The notes under the pieces: generated by a model
The model's database searches: none
Told to the model about the DNA's origin: nothing
What the model saw: only the letters and a program-made list of their open reading frames with translations
From: Piper betle
Taxonomy: Eukaryota; Streptophyta; Magnoliopsida; Piperales; Piperaceae
Reading direction: 5' to 3'
Length of the DNA stretch: 64,000 bases
Assembly (NCBI GenBank): GCA_033002965.1
Contig: JAURVB010014595.1
Location: forward strand, 62,001 to 126,000
Part shown: positions 12,760-26,100 of the stretch, one piece after another
Numbering within the stretch: the stretch's first letter is position 1
How the letters are laid out: each line of letters opens with the position of its first letter
Made by a program: the position numbers and the translations under genes

Positions 12760-13290
12760 TCTTCATGCAAAACACACGTCCTACAACGTGCAAAGCAGCG
12801 GGTGGAGGTCAGCCACACGCCTCCACCGACCTACCCTGCCCCCAAGCTTGTGGGGTAGCCTGCTCAAGGGATACGACTTCTTCCCGGTTTGTTCGAGGTC
12901 CGGCGTCTGCTCCTTGGCCATCACCGGCATCCGGCCGACTATGTGCAGCTCCCATGCAAAAAGTTTTCCCGCGAAAGCCCTCCCGACCAAATTGCCGGGG
13001 GAGAAGCAGAGCTCCACAATGCTACATCTCGGCAAGGAGTAGAGCTCTCAGAACGATCTAAATGTGGAGTAGGTGAGCGGAGAAGACGAGGGAAGATCAT
13101 GGAAGCTTGGAATGGCCTTCCAAACCGAGCACGAGGTTGGGGAAAGCCTGATATTTGGATTCTAGGCTCGTTAGATTAAAAAATCCGGATCGATTGCAAC
13201 TCGAAATCGAATTAACCTGCCCGAACCGGTCTCGGTCTCTAGTTTTGGAGAAACCGACTCGGATCAGACCGTGAGCAGCCCTTAAACCAG
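12760..13290. other. GC-rich island of unknown nature, possibly transposon-captured
   Basis: About 400 bp of GC-rich sequence lies in AT-rich surroundings, open in several frames on both strands (for example about 12781-13035 minus, 84 codons). None of the translations is a family I recognise. On the right it runs into a sequence that, read on the minus strand from about 13283, starts AAGGGCTGCTCACGGTC. This resembles the TAGGGTTGCTCATGAGC end of the hAT element at 40611-44842, so the island may be cargo of a non-autonomous hAT element. No matching left end was found. Confidence 0.3.
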
Positions 13291-14219
13291 TTAAAGTTAT
13301 ATTATAACAAATTATTTAAAGCTAAAAATCCATGCGAATGAGATCATAGTTGTATTAATTAATATTTGAAAACTAATTAACTTAGTGTATATATATACAA
13401 ATTGTGAGGGGTGTGCCCTCGCACAGTGCTCTCGTAGTCAAGTATGAAGGGCAATTGATAATTTTTTTTACTAATTATCTTAATGGTAATGAGGCTCTTA
13501 AAAAATTTCACCAAATTTATTGTAAGTAACAACATAGCACCTGGTTGATTTTAAGGGGTTGCATTTATTAGTTGTTACAATTTTTTAAAAGGGTATGACA
13601 CTCATCTAACCTTGTAAATAATATTTACATTTTCTAAACTTCTAAAACATATGTACTCCTTGGAGGAAATGCACCCCTCTAAAAAGTTGTGCCATTTTTC
13701 CATCACACTCTTCGTCCAAGGGTTGCATCCTATTTTATTTTTATAAATATACCAACATTATTTTTTCTTTTTTTGATAGGTGGAGGATTTTTCAAAAGAT
13801 AAATCATTTCAAAGGGAATAAATAACTATGTGTTAATCATATTGCTCTATTTATTTTATACGTTTTGTTCACTTATAATTTAATTATTCAGTTCTTCCTC
13901 TCAAAATATTCATCTTTGTTTTTTTCATATAATTCACTTCCTTATGACTAACATCACTATTTTTGTTACTTTTGGAATATTTCTATTCATTGTTCTATTC
14001 TCCTTTATGTTTATTTTCTCTTTTATAATTTACTTCTCAATTTTTTTTAAAAAAATTTCCCGTTGCATTACTTTCATTTTGAAATTTTATTTTAGTTTTT
14101 TTGCCCACAATATTTTCATTTTATTTTGTATTTTGCATTTTAGGTTACGATTAGACCCGATTTAAGTCCTCTAAATATGATGTAAGATAAATCCAAAAGC
14201 AATCCCGTCCCCGTTCTCA
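13291..14219. other. Intergenic DNA, AT-rich
   Basis: T-rich sequence with no supported gene. A GAGGGGTG-type word at about 13407 and its approximate inverse at about 13670-13680 hint at another foldback repeat but are not convincing. Confidence 0.4.
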
Positions 14220-15487
14220 CTAGACGAAGCCGGAGGATGGGAAGACCAGACCACGGGGAGGACATGGACCTCGCCGTTCGTTTTCATCAAAACCTCCAGG
14301 TTACCTTTAAATTATTGTTTATCCCAGGCTTCGTACCTTATACAAATAATTAAGGTTGCTTAGGTTTTATAGTACACAGTGCTCCATGAACACCAAGCCA
14401 ATTTGAAGTCATTCTGATGTTGTTGCTCTGTTGATGTTCTCATCCCAGGTAAAAAGCGAACTTCCTAGCACTTTTAAAGCCTCCAGATATCAACACCATT
14501 GATGGTCTTGTGTCCCAGCCAATCTCTTCCGAAAGATGGCCATCGAGATGATTAGTACCGACGCATGTTTAATATTCAAGCTTCTTAAAAAATTTTTTTG
14601 TCGTTTTAAATCTGTCGCTTCCCTATATGGAGTTTAGACTATTATTTCCAATAGCTGATCAAGGTCGTGCTCCATCTTGCTATCTGTTAATGTTACTTGC
14701 AGAAAGTCTCGGCCTACAAGAAATTCCATGTGCTTTACAGTTTCTTTCTCGTCAGAAAGGTGGTGGCTCATACGGTCACATTTTTCTTCTATTGCATGGT
14801 AATGCCTACTACGATCTTCTTCCCGGAGGTCGAGGTACCCAAGTGGGGATCTATCCACATTCCTTCTGTTATCACCTTCCTCAATGCAATTGAGACGCCT
14901 GGGTACAACCCTATCCCTACCTTTCTCTCTTCTCTCTTTATGCTTTATACATCCTTTTTTGGATGTAGTAGTAATAAATCCACGTTTGAAGACATTCTTA
15001 TGTATTCACTCTTTTCATTTCATGTGATTATAGGTCCATGCATCTAGTGGTGATTTGGATTTTGTTCGAGAATGTTATGGCCATGCACCCTGCAAAGGGT
15101 GCCTTGATTGGTTTGTTGGAGGCCGGTAGGGTGAATGAGTGGGTGGTGACGGAAAAGTTAGGGGTCGCCGCCCTTAAGATGAAGTCTGACGTCAAAGTGG
15201 ACAAGAAGTTACCTCGTGTTAGAATTAGCGATCGGTAACTGTCTCATTTCTTTTGCTCCATCTCTTGATATAGCAATGAGAAATTTGCTTTGGATTTTTC
15301 ATGGTTTTAAGGCTATGCTCGTTGTTTACCAGAATCCACTTACTGGGGCATATATCTTCGTCTGTGCGTGCTACGAGTTCTCATTCAGGAAGTACAACTT
15401 TTATATTTACCTGTTTCTTCAGGCCATTTCAGTCTTTGTTGTAGGGTTGCTGTGTGGGAACTGGGAACAATTGCACCCACCTCCTAA
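14220..15487 (+). pseudogene. CSLA (glucomannan 4-beta-mannosyltransferase) pseudogene, 3' half
   Basis: Fragments in family order are spread over former exons: 14220-14299 (LDEAGGWEDQTT, then a shifted EDMDLAVR), 14449-14562 (KSELPSTFKA...NLFRKMAIEMIST), 14703-14902 (KVSAYKKFHVLYSFFLVRKVVAHTVTF..., membrane segments), 15034-15234 (SMHLVVIWILFENVMAMHPAKGALIGLLEAGRVNEW) and 15333-15487 (GAYIFVCACYEFSF..YIYLFLQA). CSLA enzymes are Golgi GT2 proteins that polymerise mannan. This copy is dead. The catalytic QxxRW motif region reads YQHH-stop-W with TGA at 14500-14502, the EDMD exon is frameshifted, the donor at 14563 is GC rather than GT, the last exon lacks about 11 nt of the LELAVG segment, and the C-terminus changes frame. 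The N-terminal GT2 half is missing. Confidence 0.88.
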
Positions 15488-15899
15488 TTGATCAAGCACG
15501 GCCAAAGAGAGAACTTTATTGTTCTGTTATCCTCCGCAAACTGCAGTATTCTTGAATTCCAAGGTCAGCTTATATCAAGTTACTCCTGGTAGTGGTAAGC
15601 GATTCGTCACCACACGACCTATTACACGGAAAGATGCATTTGTCATTACTGCTCTTCCAAAAAGAATCAATTCAACTAATTTGATTAGTTTGAATGCAAT
15701 TATTAAAATTGATTGTATCAATATATACTTCTATTTTGTTGAATATTGCGATCATCTACTCAATATAAATCAATTAGAGGAGGCAAAGTTCCACCACGTT
15801 TCAATTGCAAGGATTTTCTTTCGTTTCCCTACGTACCTACAGTGTAATGTAGGAAAAAAATTGGCTATGGTTACGGTGAGCGTATTCTCATTTTGGTAA
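15488..15899. other. Intergenic DNA after the CSLA pseudogene
   Basis: Probably the former 3' flank of the CSLA copy; no other gene recognised. Confidence 0.4.
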
Positions 15900-16335
15900 T
15901 TTGGTTTAATGCTAGTTTGGCTTGGCTATAATTCGGTTGAAACCGAAAATTAACCAAACTCAACTCGGACGGTTGGGTCTGTTTTCAATCAAAACCAATA
16001 AACTAATAAATGAATATAAACTTACTTATATTAGTTCTTTCACTGTTCTATTATTGCAAGCCTTTATATATTTTTATTTATCATTATATACGACAAAGAT
16101 CTGTAAAACCCTTATTTTGATTCAATTTATTAAAAATAATTTGTTCATGTACGTGCAAAAAATAAAAAGTTTAATATATTAGATATTATGTACCTATTCT
16201 ATAATATCTCAAATTAAAATATTATTTATGTATTTTTGTGTGATAAATTTATAATTAGCCTTTAAATGTAAACTAATAATTTTTTATTTTTTAAATAAAA
16301 CTTAATGATAATTATATTAAACAAAAAATTTAGCT
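15900..16335 (-). mobile_element. MITE-like non-autonomous repeat, copy B (inverted)
   Basis: The reverse complement matches copy A (5205-5790) through the AT-rich core and one GGTTTGGTT-rich end. The other end, near 16335, stops short of copy A's left terminus, so this copy appears truncated. Confidence 0.65.
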
Positions 16336-17102
16336 ATGGTCGTCAGCTGCGGCTCCGATCACGCCTTTGTTGAAATTTAGAAGCAATTACATCAATGATG
16401 ACTATGCCACAAGTGCATGATGACCAAGCCAAGAACGTCAAACAGTTTTTTTAATTTACTCTTTCTTGATATAGATCACATAAATGACTAAGCCACATGT
16501 GATGACTGAGCCACCGTTTATGATGAGGACGCAAACTGAGATCATACCTAGGGTTAGCATTGTTCAACAAACAGCCAAACAAAAATCAGGTCAGATGTTA
16601 CAAGCTTTGATTATCAATTTTAATCTACTTACGCATGGAGATGTATGCAGGATTATTAGGAGAAAGAAATCCATAAAATCACTCCATTCATATTATTTTT
16701 TCCCCCTTTACCTGTAACTTATTGAATACACAAATATTGAATCGCTGAAGCACGAAATTGATACAAGAATAATAACCATGCCCTAGTACACATGCTCGGA
16801 TAACCTATTACAATGACCCACCCCAATCCGACCAAAGAAAAAACAGCGCACCTCTCCAAAAGGTAGTAAGCTAATGCCCTCTCAAAAGAATTTAAAACTC
16901 TATACAAAGGATGAATGGAAAAAGAAGATAAACAATCCAACTCTGCCCGGTCAGAATGAGCTCCAAACTCCGCCAGCTCGCGCTTGGTATCTTTGCTCCA
17001 TTGAGATTACACCATTGCACGTTTGTAAAAACGGAGTATCAGGATCATCCCCCAGCTACGTACACAAATTGGCAAAACCGAATGAAACTCTAATCGCTTT
17101 CC
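16336..17102. other. Intergenic DNA and 3' UTR of AP-2 alpha
   Basis: No coding sequence recognised. The right part abuts the AP-2 alpha stop codon at 17103-17105 and should contain its 3' UTR and polyadenylation region. Confidence 0.5.
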
Positions 17103-20100
17103 TCAAAGTAAACCAGCAAGCATGGCCCCAGGATCAGCTACGGAACTTGTGACTAGAGGATTATGAGAAACTGGAAACGCAGGTACCGATGAAGGAGCAA
17201 CCGCAGGAATGCTAATTAATTGTTCCTTGATGAATTCTTTTAACCTGCATGAAAAATAGGCCCACAAGTCATTTAGTTAGAGGCAGCAGAATTGACATAA
17301 TAAGAGTTGAGAGATTGTTGAATTTCGTAGAACTACGTAAAATAGTTATCGAAATGAATGTCCTACTCAAATGTCAACGTAGCATCACGTGAGGCTACCG
17401 TCATCCTTAGTTGGGTTCTGTCTGATGGATCTGTTTCAATTCTCACCTGAAAAAAAAAGGTTAGTGAACAGTAATTTGATCTCTGAAAGACAGCCTCGGT
17501 ACAGACAAGGCTCTTCTACATAGCACTTTGAAAAACAGCTTGGTTAAAAACCGCTTACAATCCACTTGCGGAGTCAAAAAACATATGAAGCCCACACAGA
17601 TGGAAATAGGACCATCTTAAGGAGAGCCCACAAAGTTCCAACTCAATTCAATGTTCGGACGTTTCATCTCCAAAGATAGATGTACAAACAAAACAAATTA
17701 ATTTACAAACCCGAGAAAGGGACCCTCATCAATCACAGAAATGGATTTAAAACATATCGTGAAATCCTTTATGCAGGGTCCTTATCAGAATAGATCCTGC
17801 ACGGTCCTCCGTAACAAACATTCAGCGAAAACTATGTGGCATGGAAAAATGTAACCAGAACGGCAAAGACTTCCAAGCAAACTTGGGCATGATTGTAATA
17901 CACGCCAAGGTACGATCATGGTTCACACCATACATCAACAAACACATATGGCAACACATCAAATGCTTTAGAGGATAATTTGAGTTCTAGCAAGGGATAA
18001 AGCAGGCCACAGTTTGTAACTATTTTAAAAATGCATATTCCAATATAACATTGCTTATTTTATGGGAAACTCTGAGCAAGGCTCATTCATCAAGTACTTG
18101 AAAAGTTCTGCAATGTATCCAAGTCATACATAATGTAAAGGTAAACTCAAACGTGTTGCAAAAATTAGACTCCATAAGATACACTTACTGGGCTATCGTT
18201 AACTAGCAGGGCCACAGGAGTGCTGAGAACACCATTTGATAAAAAGCTTGATTTTACATTGATTTTCAAAATTCAACTGACAAAAATTTTCAATAGCAGT
18301 ATGAAAAAGTTTTAAAAAAAGGTAAATTTACTCAAGGAATTAGTTATATCTGTTTGCAAATTGGATTGATATCCTATGTTGGACTCTCCCAAAACTGACT
18401 GAGCCAAGCATTAAATATTCAACAAATTCAACATGGATAATGCATATCCCTTCCACTATTCACTTTGCATTCATAAGTATTAAGAAAGATGCCGTGGTTA
18501 TCATCATCATCAACATCCAACTTCGTTGCTAATGTTTAGCATTGCTCATCGAGAAAATTTATGACAATTTCAAGTGCAGTGTAACATAGGACAATTCTTA
18601 CCAAGCAAGCCACGGCATGAGTAGTCTCTGATAAAAAGGTGGTACTGGCAACCAGATTATTGGGATTTGGATCCTGCAAAAAACCGTTAACACAATTAGA
18701 AAACACGCCATTGTATTCGACCAGATAAGAAACAGAAACTTACTAGTCCAGGAGAAACTGCCAATATGAGAGCTGTTAAAAAGATTTGCCATCTCAGGAA
18801 GTGACAATGGTCTCACACCTCTTACCTGCAGGAAAAAGATTTAAAATAGAATATCTAAACAATCAAGAATGTATCATAATCTGTAAAAAGCTGAAAGTAA
18901 GATAAAGCAGCTTGTAAGAGAACACCATGAACATGAACACTGTGTAACATCTTTAAAATTTAGTCCCACACTTATTACCTATCAGGATAAGATCCAATAT
19001 ATTAGTGGGGTTGAGTTTATGATCTTCTAACTTTTTTATCACTTTTAAAGAAATGACTAAGCCTATCAGTTTACACTAACTAAGCCGGCCTGTTACATAG
19101 TTTATGTCGGTTCTCTACATAAAATGTTTCATAGTGACAACAAACAGCCAGTTTCGGACAGCCTCATTAAGAAAATTAAACATAAAGAAATAAAGAAGAG
19201 CAAACCTGGAGGTATATAGTGTGTTAACACAACCACAAGTGCAACTTAATAGACCTACATTATTTCCTTGGAAATTATTAACCAAGTTGAAGATCTATAA
19301 GTTTTACCCACTTTTATTCCATAGATTCCCAATTGGGATTTGTATGTTAGGCTGTCTTTTATTATCTCCTGGCATTATAATCAACCCACTTTTAGGAAAT
19401 TATTTCATGGGAGTTCCTTTCCGACATTACAATCCATTCTTTCCTAGACCCGAAGTAATCTGGCTTTGATATCTTGTATAATAACCAGGGCAAAGAAACG
19501 TTAGCTCTTCTTATCCATATTTCTCTTACACACTCAAACAGCTGCAACCACAAAGTCTAGTGTACCTCATTAAACTCCTCGTCAGCTGCAACCACAAAGT
19601 TTAGTGTACCTCATTAAACTCCTCATCATGTTCCGGACTTTGAGGTTATATAAACAACCTCCAGAAATTTGTTAATTTTATGCCCCAAACTTGTTATTTT
19701 TCTTAGATTTTATACTTAAAGTACCCTGTATTTTGAGCATTTTGGCTTTGGTTTGAGTATTTTTGGAGCTGTAATAAAATCGTAATAATTTTTGCACACA
19801 TGTAGCATCTTGGCCACAATTCACTCATTTCATGTCATAAAAATGTACTCTTGGTTTCATATGACTACTGACTTATGTAGCTACACAGTTCATGTGCCAC
19901 ATGCACATGTTCTTTACCTGTTACATGCCTAAATTGATGGTAGAATGTTTATCACGTTGTTGTCTTATGCATGTTCAGGTCTATGATGTTCATCATGCGA
20001 CTTTTATAGCTTTTGGTAGAGATCTTTTGTGCATGTCTAGATCTATGGCCTAGCTATACTCCACTAAAATATCAGACTAAGAAAACATCATTGAAGGCAC

Positions 20101-23100
20101 AAACAAAACTGGAAATAAAAGACTATGCTCACTGTTTTAGTTGGGACAGTGGCCAAGGATATTAATAGGCCTAAACCAACTCTTCAAAAGTGGTTAATTG
20201 AGATGAAGATCTACAAGCTCACCTTATTTTAATTTAATGTTGATCTCTCCAATCGGCAATGTTGGACCATCTTTTCTCATCTCAGGGTATTGTACACAGG
20301 ACCACACAAATTCAAAAAAAAAAAAAAAGAGCACTAGATATACCCAAGAATTTGTTGCTTCCATGTTGCCAGCTGGAAGACGAGTACATTAATATTTTTT
20401 AATCAACAATCATTTTATGATGCCTATCCAACAATTTGGGAAGTTCAATGATAACAACAATTTATAATTTCACTCCATTTCACTATTCCGCTTTCAATGG
20501 TTGACATAAAATGGGCATCCATCATGAAAACTTGCACTTTATTTTTACATGGTTTTTGTCATTAATTTGAAATAAGACTAATGTCAGTTGTCCTCTTCTA
20601 TTTCTACTAGACTAAAACAATATTCACAAAAGAAGACTTCACAGATTAGAAAACAGATTTACCACTTCTTGCAGCTTCAGAGGTGGGCCAGCAACTGATC
20701 TCCACTGTGGAAAAAATTCTTCCACTGACATTAATGTTGGCTGGAGAAATTTATTTAAAACAGCAGGAAGGCGAAGCTTAACGTTAACCTGAAAAAAGGA
20801 AATGCAAAAAATGATCACTCTAACAATCAAAAATTTGATGACAATAAATTGGAGCTAATTCCATTTTATCACATTTAGTACCCCAGTAGTTCCAAACTTG
20901 TAGGAGAAGTCAAGAATAGCAATATCCCTGCTTGGGTGAAGATTTAAAACTTCTAATGGGCATTGAACCTGAAATAGTACAGGAAACAAAATTTACAGGC
21001 TCACTAAATCAATCAGAGAAGTAAGGACAACCAAACAAGAATAGTTCTCACCTGCGCCCTAGCAGGAATAGTTTCAGGAACTAATGAGAGTTCCATTTTT
21101 AAATGGGAAGGGGGCAATATTATAGCTTTAACAGGACCAAGAGAAGAGGTATTTTTATTCCCCAAGAAAAGAACCATCCGACCATGATAACCACGCCATT
21201 CTGCTTTTAGACCAATCTGAGAAACATAGCATATACACATATTTTCTAGTGCATGAATACAGACTATACATGTCAACACCACTTGATGCGAATGAAGCAA
21301 GAATCACGCATTTATGCTGCAATATACCTGAATGTAAGGGTCTTCATATAAAACACCACTATCCTTAAGGCATAGTGCATTGAACCTTTCATTGACATTT
21401 CCAATTGGCTGAAACAACAGAGATTTATCAGGCATAATATATCAGCTAAATAAACAGCAGATAACATTATCAACATCAGATGAGAACATTCAATTTATGA
21501 TGACAATATGAAAAAATTGGACACACCTGAACACTGGTTGATTGCTCCCCAATTGGAGCTAGAGCAAGAGCATCCACTCCACTATGAGAACCATCTGCAT
21601 CCACCAATCCTGACATAATGTTTTCTTCTGCAGAAGCAGAGGCACCAGGAGGACCTTCTAGAGCTAACGGACCCAAAAGATCACCAAGGAGATCGGCAGG
21701 AGGTTGAGCAGGATGAACCTCAGCAGGACTGATTGACCCGTTTGCAGAAATGACTCCTTGTTGATCTGCTGGGGCGTCCTATTCATCAGAAGTAATTAAC
21801 GTCACCAAAATACAGGCAGAGTAAAAAATCTGCAACTATTTGAAAAATGTGAAGGATATAAGAACTCACTGTCTGACTACTCATGCTAGGTACTTTTACC
21901 AGGCTGAGGGAACCCACAGGAACAGGACCATTCGCAGGGCATTGATCAGTTACAACAAGTGCATTTGATGTCGGTTGCTGCGCCCGCAATCTGATAGCAC
22001 TTTGCTCAGCTGTATCTTCATTATCTTCAGTTTTTTTCAGCAACGCAGACTAGAATAAATGCAAGAATAATATGAGCAAATATCAAACGAAAATCATGCC
22101 AGCAATATGAGCTCAAGATAGGAAATGTGTGGTTAAAAAAAAGAACTTTCAGGCCCCCAGTGAAACGAAAAATAGAATTGAGCATAAAATGTGTGATTGG
22201 CTTGATGAAAGGCTGACAAGACTATTAATATCAGAGGGCTAGTCAACATGCTCAATAATCCAATCATGTGGCTTTCTTTTGTTTAAACTTCAGGACAATT
22301 TAAGGAGACAACCAAACTAAACATAATTAAAGTAAACATCTCTACATGATGTAACTACATACATCCATGCATGTAAATATTAACTGTCAATAAACATGTT
22401 GAAGAAACACAGACCTGGCGCTCGGGAAACTTGGGCATTTCGGCCAATATGTCTGCCAATGCTGCACCTTTTCTACTGAGTGCAAAATACTCAACAGCTC
22501 TTTGTTGTATCTCAACATCAATGTAACCCTCATATCTAAAAACAGATAAATCATTAGTTTTCATATAATGACTGAAAAGACATGACTCTGAGAAAATAGA
22601 CAAACTACGAAAGGGAGCAGCAATATGAATTTTCTATTATCAATTGACAGCTCTTGCATTTTCATAAATCTCAAACAAAAAACGAAGACCAAGCTTTTGA
22701 GTCAAATGACATTCTTGATGCAACTCTCACAAGCAAAAATAAAATAAAATGAGGATTCAACATCATCGTCATCATACATCGTTCCAAATTATTTGATAGG
22801 TATCATGTGATAATAGTTGTATAAGGAACATAAGAGAAAAACTCATGCACTAGATAATTACTTGGTGAAGATTGACCAAATTTGTTGTTGTAGCTCTGGA
22901 TCAGGAGGTTGAGAATGCATCAAAATCTTAGCATATGTGGACAAGAGAATAGCAACTGTAGTGGGCCTGAACAAAAAGTAAACCTTAAAATTAAGTTACA
23001 AGGTGGCTTGATATAAATGGACAAAAAGAATAAGGTCAAAGTTATCTTACGACACAGTAGAAAGTTTATCGTGTAGTATAGAGAAGATCTCCTTAGGACT

Positions 23101-26100
23101 ACAACCTGGCCTTCTGGCTAACAGATGGCTGTGCTCTCCAAGAATATAAGCACTAACCTGTTGAGCTTTTTCTGATTTAATAAATTTTAAGCGAACAATA
23201 AAAGTATCCTGACATAGTAACTCACAATAGCCTAGCATGAGCATATATATTGAATTGCTAGGACTGAACATTGAAAAATATTATAATGAACTCAATAAAT
23301 GAGTAAACAATATGAAGAAGAAATCATTTACAAAACATTGCTATTTTAAAAAATGGGTAGGAGTCATGCTCCTAAAAAATATATAATAAAAATGAATCAT
23401 TTGCAAAGCCTTACCTTCACCATTGTCTCATGCAAAGCCGGTTTGTCAAGATATTCTCTGGCTTTTGCTGCTGCATATGGCTGCCAATTTGGGGAATTCC
23501 AGTATAAACATGATGAACAAACTTTACAGGGAAAGAAAAGTGAACTAAGTAGATGCAAAAAAATCTAAACGTGGGTATATGAGATCAACAGTTTTACCTG
23601 CAGATCCTCATTGTTTGTCACAAATTGGACTACGCGATACCATATGTCATCACTAACAAAATCACCAGCCTTGTCGATCAATTGAAGAATTACGTCGACA
23701 TACCTACAAAACAATATTATATCAAATAGATGCTTATTCTTTTCACTTATATCAGTTACACGTTAATTACATTTCCAACTGAGAAACAGCCTCCACATGA
23801 AGCAAAACATGTAAGTATCTGGACGATTACATATTCTCAAGGCTTATCAACCATGTTTGCCAGATTTTTTCAGCTTTCCTTTAAAAGGGGGCAGATGACA
23901 GTGATGGCCTATACAATGTTAGTTGGAGGAAAGTTTGTAAACCTTTTAAGGAGGTGTTGGACTTGGACATTTATCAGAAGTTAATGTGGCAGGTCTTGGC
24001 AAGATCTTTGGGATAGTGTTAACTTGTAAGGAGAGCCTTTGGGTTTAAGTAGATCCATGGTGTTTACATAATAAATTATTCCATTTCCTCTCACGCTTGG
24101 AATAACAATCTTGCCCTTAAAGTTGGTTCCTTTTGGGTTGTTTTTACAAGATAGGAGATAGCACCCTCACCCACACATGGCTTGATCATTGGCTGCATCA
24201 CTCTCTTCTCTTATCCAACTTCAGCAATAGAGCAACCACAATTTTTGGAGGTCTTTTCAGTGATACCTTTCCGAATTCTGTTGTCAATGGTGTTGGGCTC
24301 TTTCTCCAGATACTTTGTCCATGAGAAGACTGCGCCTCCTCTTCTGAACCAGCACACTCCAACTTTCACCAAATCTTGCGACAACATTGTTTGGCACTCC
24401 CCTCTAATCATTTCTCCCTAAAGTGTTGTGGCTCACTTATAGCATTCATATCCTTTGGCCTGCTATGTCTAATGGAATCTTAACATTCAATATGCTTCAG
24501 AGGAGACATTTCCACCTTACAAGCCGATGCATCCTTATCAAGGTGATATTCATCAACAAGAGAATTTCCCAAGGCATTTCAACCAAGTTCTCTTTTCTTC
24601 TATAATCTCTATGGTTCAATTAGCCTCTGATATCCTCAACTACATCCAAAAAGTTTTGGATAAATGTGATTTTCTAGCAACCTTTTGGATGTTAATTTTT
24701 ATATTTTCTCACCTTTGCCTCTAGAGGTTTAGTCTGCTTGTATTTCCCCTTAGTTGGTTTTCATAATAAAATCAACTTCATTAACAAAAATGGACTAAGA
24801 ATAACACAATAGAAAAGCGCACAAGCATCCATTTCAGTGTGCCCATCACAAAATGGTAAAATTTAGTAAATAAATCCTTTCTGCTAAAACAGTAAAATGC
24901 TAGAGACGAATACTCACTATGAAAATATGCAATCTTGGTGCACATGATACGCTAAATAGATTTCAAACCAGAAGATATCTTAAAGCTCACTAGGATCAAA
25001 AAATCACCATGAAAAATATATTCGTTTATACACAATGTAAGCATATAGGAGCAGGTCAATGAAGCTGCCAGTTACCATGACAAATCAGGAGCAAATTTTT
25101 CTGCTAGAATAGCAGCTTTTAATGCTAGTTCTTCCCTCATCGCAAAGTCTGCTGTGCTGAGGTACTGGAAAGACAGAAACAATAAACAAATGAAAGTTGA
25201 ATGCCGCTTAGTTTCTGGTGCCATTAATGCATCAGTTCATTAAAAGAAAAAACACAAGTGACCAGTAATAGTTCAAACTATTGAATTTATTTATTTTTGT
25301 TGTGTTTGCTGGTACCTGCAACAACTCTTCAACTATGTCTTTTGCATTTGACACATCACACATGCCATAAAGCAAATCAAGAGCTCGCCTTCTTATACTG
25401 AAGAAAGATCAATTAGACAATGTCAGTCTTAAGTTAAATACAACCGAATTACAGCAAAATCATAACATATCTGCCTATCTGACGGAGGACTACTCCAGGA
25501 GAGTAGATGAATAAATCAAGGAATAATCAAGCAAAACAAATAAATGATTAAAGAGGCGAGGTACAGAAGGACCTGTCTTCTTTAGGTTAAAGGTCTGTCC
25601 CAAATTGTTGTGTTAGTTTGGTTATGCTAGTAAAGCTACTAATTATATTTGGAGTGTGTTTTAGGTAAGTTTAGGCCTGTTCTACGTCTGTCTTTTATTT
25701 GTTTGAAAGTATGGTTTGTCCTATGTTGTTCTCCAAGTTCATGTTGCATATGCTTGTTTGCGTCACATTCAGGGTTGATGTGATTTGATAGCTAAATAAT
25801 CAAGTAGTGTTAAGGTCCTTTAGGTCATGTTAGGGTGTGTCCTAGGTTCGTATAGGGTCCTTTGAAGTTTGTCTATGTTGTTTTAAGCCTGTTAGGAACA
25901 GTCTGTTGAGTTTTGAGTAAGGTTGAGTCTGATCTAGTATCGTTACTTGATTTGTTCATCTGTTAATGATCAGGAGTTGTAGATGTGTCTTTACGGCTGT
26001 CCAGCCTGGTTTTATTGAGTTTCAGGGTGAAGTCGATCAGTTCTTGAGTTAGTCATCTTGCTAGCTACGTTAGCAATTCAACTCCTAACCTATGCTACAT

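Noticed and set aside
13400..13690. MITE with GAGGGGTG inverted ends
   Set aside because: The inverted ends match over only about eight bases and no target duplication was found.
23870..24720. LINE-like coding sequence in AP-2 alpha intron 12
   Set aside because: A few Trp/His-containing stretches vaguely recall a LINE C-terminal region, but no reverse transcriptase or endonuclease motif could be found.
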